Below, piece after piece: positions 5,818-11,001 of a DNA stretch of 11,001 nucleotides. A model generated the notes under the pieces. It worked only from the letters and a program-made list of their open reading frames with translations, ran no database searches and was not told the origin of the DNA. The stretch comes from a bacterium (GTDB taxonomy: Bacteria > Patescibacteriota > Patescibacteriia > Patescibacteriales > JALTFF01). How positions within the stretch are numbered: position 1 is the first letter of the stretch; each line of letters opens with the position of its first letter. The position numbers and the translations under genes are program-made. The stretch lies in contig JALTFF010000031.1 of the NCBI GenBank assembly GCA_027007465.1, positions 1 to 11,001 on the forward strand. The letters run 5' to 3'.

Positions 5818-7440
5818 ATGATTAAATTTTTTTTTAATAAATTAAATAGTAAAATAAACTCTGTTACTCAAGCAGCTTTTGTAATTGCTTTAGCTTCTTT
5901 AACGAGCCGTTTTCTTGGTATATTTCGTGATAGAATATTAGCTGGAAAATTTGGTGCAGGAGACGAATTAGATATTTATTGGGCAGCTTTTCGTTTGCCA
6001 GATTTGACTTACAGTTTAATAGTATTGGGCGCTTTATCAGCTGGTTTTATTCCTATTTTTATAAAGCAATTAGAAAAAGATAAAATTAAAGATTACCATA
6101 AAGCTTATGATTTTGCTAATAATATTTTGAATATTTTAGTCATTACTTTATTAGGTGTTAATTTTTTATTTTTTATCTTTACTCCAATTATCATACCATT
6201 AATTGCTCCTGGATTTTCAGGGAAAAAATTACATTTAACTATTCAAATGACAAGAATTATGCTTATTTCACCTATTTTATTGTCTATTTCAGCTATTCTT
6301 GGCGGTATTTTACAATCATTTAAAAAATTTTTTATCTATTCGCTTTGTCCTATAATGTATAATTTAGGGATTATTATTGGTGCTTTATATTTTGTTGATT
6401 GGTGGGGAATATATGGGCTTGCTATTGGAGTTGTGCTTGGCGCTGCTTCTCATATGTTAATTCAAGTTTATCCTGTTAAAAATTTAGGTTTTAAATATAA
6501 ATTTTTATTTAGCTTGAAAGATGAAAACACAAGAAGACTCGCTAAAATGATGTTGCCTAGAACACTAACTTTAGCTATTGCGCAAATCAATTTTACAGTC
6601 CTTACTATTATTGCTTCAACTTTATCTGTTGGTTCTATAGCTGTTTTTAATTTTGCAAATAATATCCAATCATTTCCATTAGGTATTTTTGGAATCTCTT
6701 TTGCTGTAGCTGCTTTCCCAACAATGTCTGAGTGGATAAATAATAAAGAAAAATTTTCTTATGTGGTTAATGAAACATTTTTAAAAATTCTTTTTTTTAT
6801 TATTCCTTCAATTTTTTTGCTTATAATTTTAAGAGCGCAAGTAGTAAGAGTAATTTTAGGAACGGGAAAATTTGGATGGCAAGATACTATTTTAACATTT
6901 AAAACTTTAGGATTTTTTGCTATTTCTCTTTTTGCTCAGTCATTAATTCCGCTTTTGTCAAGAGTTTTCTATGCTTATCAAGATAGCAAGACCCCGTTTT
7001 TTATTGGATTAATATCTTCTATTTTTAATTTGATTTTTGCTTTAAAATTGTCTAAAATAATGGGAATACCTGGTTTAGCTTTAGCTTTTTCATTAGCTAG
7101 TATTATTAATTTTACTTTATTATTAGCAATTGTTAAAATTAAATTACCAAGCCCAAAGCATCTAAAGATTCTATCTTCAGTTTTTAAAATTTCTTTAGCA
7201 AGTTTAATAGCTGGCATTGCAACGCAATGCACTAAATTTTTTATTGGGCAATTTGTTAATATGGAAAAACTATGGGGAGTTTTTACCCAAGGTATGATAG
7301 CTGGACTTATAGGTATAATTATTTATTTAGTTGTGTGTTGGCTTGTTAAAAGTCCAGAGCTAATATCTCTATGGAATAGCTTAAAAAATAAATTGCAAAT
7401 TAAAAATATAAAAACAGGTGATATTGATCAATTAATGTAA
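5818..7440 (+). CDS. murJ: Lipid II flippase MurJ (MviN family)
   Basis: This integral membrane protein carries the undecaprenyl-linked peptidoglycan precursor lipid II across the cytoplasmic membrane. The family signature is clear at the N-terminus: SLTSRFLGIFRDRILAGKFG followed by ELDIYWAAFRLPDLTY, containing the conserved arginines of the first helices. The rest is a series of about 13-14 hydrophobic helices, including LGALSAGFIPIFI, the ISPILLSISAILGGILQS helix, the NFANNIQSFPLGIFGISFAVAAFP block typical of MviN, and SLIPLLSRVFYAYQDSKTPF. At 540 residues it is full length. The start at 5818 is supported by AAGGTG upstream. It follows the murE-like gene after a long gap and precedes miaB by 30 bases, so murJ and miaB are probably co-transcribed. 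Nine consecutive T residues (5827-5835) encode Phe4-6 just after the start. Confidence 0.95.
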   Translation: MIKFFFNKLNSKINSVTQAAFVIALASLTSRFLGIFRDRILAGKFGAGDELDIYWAAFRLPDLTYSLIVLGALSAGFIPIFIKQLEKDKIKDYHKAYDFANNILNILVITLLGVNFLFFIFTPIIIPLIAPGFSGKKLHLTIQMTRIMLISPILLSISAILGGILQSFKKFFIYSLCPIMYNLGIIIGALYFVDWWGIYGLAIGVVLGAASHMLIQVYPVKNLGFKYKFLFSLKDENTRRLAKMMLPRTLTLAIAQINFTVLTIIASTLSVGSIAVFNFANNIQSFPLGIFGISFAVAAFPTMSEWINNKEKFSYVVNETFLKILFFIIPSIFLLIILRAQVVRVILGTGKFGWQDTILTFKTLGFFAISLFAQSLIPLLSRVFYAYQDSKTPFFIGLISSIFNLIFALKLSKIMGIPGLALAFSLASIINFTLLLAIVKIKLPSPKHLKILSSVFKISLASLIAGIATQCTKFFIGQFVNMEKLWGVFTQGMIAGLIGIIIYLVVCWLVKSPELISLWNSLKNKLQIKNIKTGDIDQLM

Positions 7441-7470
7441 ATAATTAAAAACAATAAAATTAAAAATTAT

Positions 7471-8505
7471 ATGAAATATTATATTATTACTTATGGCTGT
7501 CAAATGAATATCTCAGACAGCGAAAAAATTGCTTATAAATTAGAAAAAGAGGGATATCAACTTGCCAAAAATATGGAGCAAGCCGACTTGGTTATTATAA
7601 ATGTTTGTTCTGTAAGACAATCAGCTGTTGACAGAGTTTATGGAAAAGTGAGATTGTTAAACAAGTTAAAACAAAAAAATCCGAAACTGAAAATTATTTT
7701 AACTGGATGCATCTTAGAATCTGATAAAAAAAAGTTAGAAAATCAGATTGATGGAATTTTGCCTATTATTTCTTTAAGCAAGCCAGCTAAATATCATTCT
7801 TTAACCAAGGCTTATGTTCCAATTATGACAGGATGTAATAATTTTTGCACTTATTGTGTTGTGCCTTATACTCGTGGAAGAGAAATTTCAAGAAAAACAG
7901 ATGAAGTACTTTGTGAAATAAAAAAATTAGTTAGAAAAGGTTATGATGAAATTACGCTTTTAGGTCAAAATGTGAATAGCTATAAATCTTATATCAAAGA
8001 AGACGGACAAATTAAAAAGGTGAATTTTTCAAGACTTTTAAAAATGATAAATAACATATCTGGCAATTTTAAAATTTATTTTTTAACTAATCATCCTAAA
8101 GATATGTCTGATGAATTGATTAAAACAATTGCTCAATGTGAAAAAGTAGTCAAAAAGATTCATTTGCCATTTCAAGCTGGAGATAATAAAATTTTAAGAA
8201 AAATGAATCGTGGTTATACAATAGAGCATTATAAAGATTTAGTGAAAAAAATTTATAAAATAATTCCAAATGCAGAAATTTCAACAGATATTATTGTTGG
8301 CTTTCCTGGAGAAACAAGAGAACAGTTTGAGAAGACTGTTCAAGTAATGAAAGAAATAAAATTTTCACAAGCCTATATTGCGCGTTATTCTCCACGTCCA
8401 GGAACTCCAGCATTTAAAATGAAAGATAATGTTTCAATGAAAGAGAAAATAAGAAGAAGAGATATTTTAATGGAGATTATTCATCCGAAACGAGCGGAAA
8501 GATAG
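7471..8505 (+). CDS. miaB: tRNA A37 methylthiotransferase MiaB, short form without TRAM domain
   Basis: MiaB converts i6A37 of tRNA to ms2i6A37 with two [4Fe-4S] clusters and S-adenosylmethionine. The N-terminal methylthiotransferase domain has its three cluster cysteines at Cys10 (YGCQMN), Cys46 (NVCSVR) and Cys80 (TGC). The radical SAM cluster cysteines are Cys122, Cys126 and Cys129 (CNNFCTYC), followed by VVPYTRGREISR, which points to MiaB rather than RimO. LLGQNVNSY, LPFQAGDNKILRKMNRGYT and IVGFPGETREQFE are also typical. The product has 344 residues where about 440 is usual: the linker from Cys80 to Cys122 is some 30 residues shorter than in Escherichia coli, and the C-terminal RNA-binding TRAM domain is missing. 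The protein stops about 17 residues after SMKEKIRRRD, with TAG instead of the TAA used by all other complete genes here. It could be functional or a damaged gene. Confidence 0.9.
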   Translation: MKYYIITYGCQMNISDSEKIAYKLEKEGYQLAKNMEQADLVIINVCSVRQSAVDRVYGKVRLLNKLKQKNPKLKIILTGCILESDKKKLENQIDGILPIISLSKPAKYHSLTKAYVPIMTGCNNFCTYCVVPYTRGREISRKTDEVLCEIKKLVRKGYDEITLLGQNVNSYKSYIKEDGQIKKVNFSRLLKMINNISGNFKIYFLTNHPKDMSDELIKTIAQCEKVVKKIHLPFQAGDNKILRKMNRGYTIEHYKDLVKKIYKIIPNAEISTDIIVGFPGETREQFEKTVQVMKEIKFSQAYIARYSPRPGTPAFKMKDNVSMKEKIRRRDILMEIIHPKRAER

Positions 8506-8688
8506 TGGAATGACTGAGAAATTACTTAAACAATGTTAACAAGAAAAACAATGTCAATTATGTTAACAATGCTTGGACGTATTTTTTAATGCGTTTTGCA
8601 AAAAGAGAACGTGGACAGCATTATTTATTTATGTATGATTAGGTCTTTCGCTTACTTGTGGCAGGTTGATAATTTTAGTAGATAAATT
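8506..8688. other. 183-base spacer between miaB and miaA with paired palindromes
   Basis: The perfect 8-base palindrome TGTTAACA occurs at 8534-8541 and 8561-8568, 27 bases apart, and TTTTGCAAAA lies at 8595-8604. The word TTAAACAATGTTAA (8526-8539) also occurs at 5702-5715. Two tiny overlapping frames exist (8533-8589, 18 codons; 8589-8642, 17 codons, joined by TAATG), but neither has a Shine-Dalgarno or recognisable product. No coding remnant of a TRAM domain could be found in any + frame. The paired palindromes could be an operator upstream of the miaA promoter candidate; this is inference. Confidence 0.4.
8612..8639 (+). promoter_or_regulatory. Candidate promoter of miaA
   Basis: TGGACA (8612-8617) and TATGAT (8634-8639) are 16 bases apart, each matching five of six consensus bases. 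Transcription would begin near 8646, about 43 bases before the miaA ATG. The position, downstream of the TGTTAACA pair, is sensible, but no Shine-Dalgarno follows and the match may be fortuitous. Confidence 0.33.
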
Positions 8689-9654
8689 ATGAGAAAAAAA
8701 GAAAATAATAAAATTGTAGTTATACTAGGGCCTACAGCTGTTGGCAAGACGAAATTAGCTGTTAAATTAGCATATAAATTTAATGGTGAAATTATAAGCG
8801 CTGACTCAAGACAAGTTTATAAAGGTATGGATATTGGCACTGGCAAAGATTTGGAAGAATATATCTTAAAAATTCAGGGTAGGGAAGTGATTGTTAAACA
8901 TCATCTTATTGATATTGTTTTACCCAACATACATTTTAATTTGGCAAAATATCAAAAAATGGCTTATAAATCTTTTAAAGATATTTGGGCAAGAAATAAA
9001 TTACCGTTTTTAGTTGGTGGAAGCGGATTGTATTTACAGGCAGTTGTTGATGGATATATTTTAAATAATCAAGCCAAAATTGATAAAGAATTAAGAAAGA
9101 AATTAGAAAAGATGAGCTTTAATAGATTATTAGAGGAAATAAAAAAACAAAGTAAAAATTGTAAAATGACAAATCAAGAATTAAAAAATGCGTTGCAGAA
9201 AAATAAGAGACGAGCTATTCGCTATATTGAGATGATTATTCAAACTAAAAAAAGTTTTTCTAAATTATTTCAGAAAAAACAACCAAATTTTTCAGCTTTA
9301 ATCATAGGTTTAAAAATGCCAAGAAAAGAATTAGACATAAAAATAGAAAAAAGGATAAATAAATGGTTAAGGCAAGGATTGATTAAAGAAGTTGAAGATT
9401 TACATAGGCAAGGAATAAGTTGGAAAAGATTAGAAGAGTTTGGGTTAGAATATAAATATGTTTCTCTGTATTTAAGAGGAAAAATTCAATACAATGAAAT
9501 GATTGGAAAAATAAAAATTGCCATAAGGCAATTTGTAAAAAGGCAGATGACATGGTTTAAAAGATGGCAAAAGCAAGGAAGAAAAATTTATTGGATAAAC
9601 ATAGATAGTAAAAGTTTTATAAAAGTAGCCAAAAAGATAAAAATGTTTATTTAA
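8689..9654 (+). CDS. miaA: tRNA dimethylallyltransferase MiaA
   Basis: MiaA transfers a dimethylallyl group from dimethylallyl diphosphate to A37 of tRNAs that read codons starting with U; the product i6A37 is the substrate of MiaB, encoded just upstream. The P-loop is GPTAVGKT (14-21), followed by SADSRQVYKGMDIGTGKD (37-54) with Asp39 in the place of the catalytic aspartate. HHLIDIV, VGGSGLYLQAVVDG near residues 106-119, the arginine-rich NKRRAIRYIEMI and the C-terminal RQMTWFKRW-type motif (here KRQMTWFKRW) complete the family pattern. At 321 residues it is full length and no key residue is missing. The ATG at 8689 has no Shine-Dalgarno. The gene ends 12 bases from the end of the opposing gatB. 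Confidence 0.96.
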   Translation: MRKKENNKIVVILGPTAVGKTKLAVKLAYKFNGEIISADSRQVYKGMDIGTGKDLEEYILKIQGREVIVKHHLIDIVLPNIHFNLAKYQKMAYKSFKDIWARNKLPFLVGGSGLYLQAVVDGYILNNQAKIDKELRKKLEKMSFNRLLEEIKKQSKNCKMTNQELKNALQKNKRRAIRYIEMIIQTKKSFSKLFQKKQPNFSALIIGLKMPRKELDIKIEKRINKWLRQGLIKEVEDLHRQGISWKRLEEFGLEYKYVSLYLRGKIQYNEMIGKIKIAIRQFVKRQMTWFKRWQKQGRKIYWINIDSKSFIKVAKKIKMFI

Positions 9655-9666
9655 TATAGTATTTTT

Positions 9667-11001
9667 TTAATGAGTTAATTGATCTTTTAATAATCTCGCA
9701 GTAATTTGTGGATTGGCTTTTCCCTTTGTTTCTTTCATCACTTGACCAATAAAGAATTGTAATAAGTTTTCCTTTCCATTTTTATATTTTTTAACTTGTT
9801 CTGGATTATTACTAATAATTTTTTTAATAATTTCAATTATTTCATCTTGATTAGTTGTCTGCCTTAGATTTTTTTCCTTAATAATATCAGATGGATCAGC
9901 TCCTGTTTTAAACATTTCACTTAAAACAATCTGAGCAGAAGTAGAATTTACTTCATTTTGAAAAATAATTTTTATCAATTCAGCCATATTCTCAGCTGTA
10001 ATTTTTATATCTTTAATTGTTTTTTGGCTTGATTTTAAATGTTTAAATAATTCTGAAATTATCCAATTAGCAGTTAATTTTGCTAATTTATTCTTATATT
10101 CTTCCCAATTTTTATGACTTACATTAATCCAAGCGCGCAATTCTGACATTACTTGCTCTGTCCAATCAGCCAAGTCTTTATCAGCTACTAATAATTCTGC
10201 GTCATAGTCATTAAAACTATATTGTTCTTTAAATCTTTGTTTTTTTTCTTGAGGCAGTTCAATTAATTGAGATTTTATTTGAGCTAAATTTTGATTGCTA
10301 ATTCTTACTGGTGGAAGATCTGGATCTGGGAAATAGCGATAATCTTGCGCTTGTTCCTTTGTTCTTTGGAAAAATGTTTTTTGTTTAACACTATCCCATC
10401 CTCTTGTCTGCTGAATTATTTTTTCACCTCTATCTAATAATTCTGATTGTCTTTTAATTTCATATTCAATAGCTCGCTCAACTGCTTTGAATGAATTAAT
10501 ATTTTTTATTTCAACTTTTGTGCCTAATTTTTTATCATCTGAAGACAGTGAAATATTAGCCTCTACTCTCATTTGTCCTTTTTCCATATCTGCATCGCTT
10601 ACTTTTATATACCTAAGAATTTGTTGGTATAGTTGAGCAAATTTCTTTGCCTGTTTAGCTGTTTTTATCACTGGCTCTGTTACTAATTCCATCAAAGGAG
10701 TGCCTGCTCTATTATAGTCAACTAATGAATAATTTTTATTATTTGGATGTAATAATTTTCCAGCATCCTCCTCTAAATGAATTCTTGTAATATCCACCCT
10801 ATCTCCATCAACTTTAAGCCAACCATTATAGCAAAATGGTAGATCATACTGGCTTATTTGATAGCCTTTTGGAAGGTCTGGATAAAAATAATTTTTTCTA
10901 TCAAATTTTGAATACTGATTTATTTTACAATTTAATGCTAAGCCAGTAAGTATTGTCCATTCAATAGCTTTTTTATTAGCTACTGGTAATGTCCCTGGAT
11001 G
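9667..11001 (-). CDS. gatB: Aspartyl/glutamyl-tRNA amidotransferase subunit B (5' end outside window)
   Basis: GatB binds misacylated Glu-tRNA(Gln) or Asp-tRNA(Asn) and, with GatA supplying ammonia and GatC, converts them to Gln-tRNA or Asn-tRNA. The reverse-strand frame is open to the right edge: before the GTG at 10797, 68 more codons continue the family sequence with HPGTLPVANKKAIEW, then DRKNYFYPDLPKGYQISQYD. So GTG is internal and only the first few dozen residues are missing. In visible numbering (444 residues) follow LEEDAGK, VDYNRAGTPLMELV, MRVEANIS (144-151), GTKVEIKNINSF and DYRYFPDPDLPP (220-231). The C-terminal helical tail ending in GKANPQITARLL is the GatB/YqeY domain and is complete. 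GatA and GatC are not in the window. The gene converges on miaA, with a 12-base gap holding a seven-T run but no evident hairpin. Confidence 0.96.
   Translation of the reverse strand, partial: HPGTLPVANKKAIEWTILTGLALNCKINQYSKFDRKNYFYPDLPKGYQISQYDLPFCYNGWLKVDGDRVDITRIHLEEDAGKLLHPNNKNYSLVDYNRAGTPLMELVTEPVIKTAKQAKKFAQLYQQILRYIKVSDADMEKGQMRVEANISLSSDDKKLGTKVEIKNINSFKAVERAIEYEIKRQSELLDRGEKIIQQTRGWDSVKQKTFFQRTKEQAQDYRYFPDPDLPPVRISNQNLAQIKSQLIELPQEKKQRFKEQYSFNDYDAELLVADKDLADWTEQVMSELRAWINVSHKNWEEYKNKLAKLTANWIISELFKHLKSSQKTIKDIKITAENMAELIKIIFQNEVNSTSAQIVLSEMFKTGADPSDIIKEKNLRQTTNQDEIIEIIKKIISNNPEQVKKYKNGKENLLQFFIGQVMKETKGKANPQITARLLKDQLTH

Noticed and set aside
6978..7232. 84-codon frame on the - strand within murJ
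   Set aside because: It lies antisense within a well-matched membrane protein gene and has no recognisable family, so it is a shadow frame.
4101..8505. A defence system or mobile element in the accessory-looking spacers
   Set aside because: All complete genes are housekeeping families; no transposase, integrase, terminal inverted repeats or target duplications were visible.
8470..8530. Simple frameshift as the cause of the short MiaB
   Set aside because: Neither of the other + frames downstream encodes TRAM-like sequence and both close within about 60 bases, so a single-base error does not restore the domain.
9655..9666. Bidirectional intrinsic terminator between miaA and gatB
   Set aside because: There is a T7 run, but no inverted repeat with G-C pairs was found in the 12-base gap or its edges.
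9667..10797. GTG at 10797 as the start of gatB
   Set aside because: Another 68 codons upstream continue the GatB sequence (HPGTLP, YFYPDLPKGYQISQ) to the window edge.
1..11001. Recoded UGA (as in Gracilibacteria/Absconditabacteria)
   Set aside because: All long frames read through without in-frame TGA, glycines use GGN codons, and the spacers contain TGA only outside genes; absence of TGA as a stop in nine genes is compatible with chance.

Overview
The window is about 28-30% GC by eye, gene-dense and carries only housekeeping and energy genes. It most resembles a Patescibacteria (Candidate Phyla Radiation, Parcubacteria-like) chromosome. The reasons are the low GC, start codons that mostly lack a Shine-Dalgarno sequence, a two-gene ADP-forming acyl-CoA synthetase, a MurE-type ligase without its N-terminal UDP-binding domain and a shortened MiaB. 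This assignment is an inference from style and gene content, because no rRNA gene or ribosomal protein is present. The standard genetic code applies: every frame is closed by TAA or TAG and none contains an in-frame TGA.

Region by region on the + strand: (1) 1-1494 is the 3' part of a UvrD/PcrA-like helicase gene running in from the left edge, with a complete DnaQ/PolC-type DEDDh exonuclease domain inserted inside the helicase. (2) 1521-3943 is a probable operon with a good candidate promoter, an unrecognised 131-residue protein, then the beta (ATP-grasp) and alpha (CoA-binding, phosphohistidine) subunits of an ADP-forming acetyl/acyl-CoA synthetase, which makes ATP from acyl-CoA. (3) 3944-4100 is a spacer with a hairpin. 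(4) 4101-5462 encodes a MurE-like ligase whose N-terminal domain is replaced by a hydrophobic segment. (5) 5463-5817 is a 355-base gap with a GC-rich patch, a long stem-loop and one possible 40-codon membrane peptide. (6) 5818-8505 holds murJ (lipid II flippase) followed 30 bases later by a short miaB. (7) 8506-8688 is a 183-base spacer with paired TGTTAACA palindromes and a promoter candidate. (8) 8689-9654 is miaA. (9) 9667-11001, on the - strand and convergent with miaA, is gatB, running off the right edge.

Functionally, the murE-like gene and murJ belong to cell-wall precursor synthesis and export. MiaA and MiaB carry out successive steps on tRNA A37 (prenylation, then methylthiolation). 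GatB belongs to the amidotransferase that makes Gln-tRNA and/or Asn-tRNA. The acyl-CoA synthetase pair fits a fermentative lifestyle relying on substrate-level phosphorylation. The observations most worth a second look are the exonuclease nested in the helicase, the domain-swapped MurE-like ligase, the missing MiaB C-terminus, and the three longer spacers, which share short colinear words and structure that the genes do not explain.
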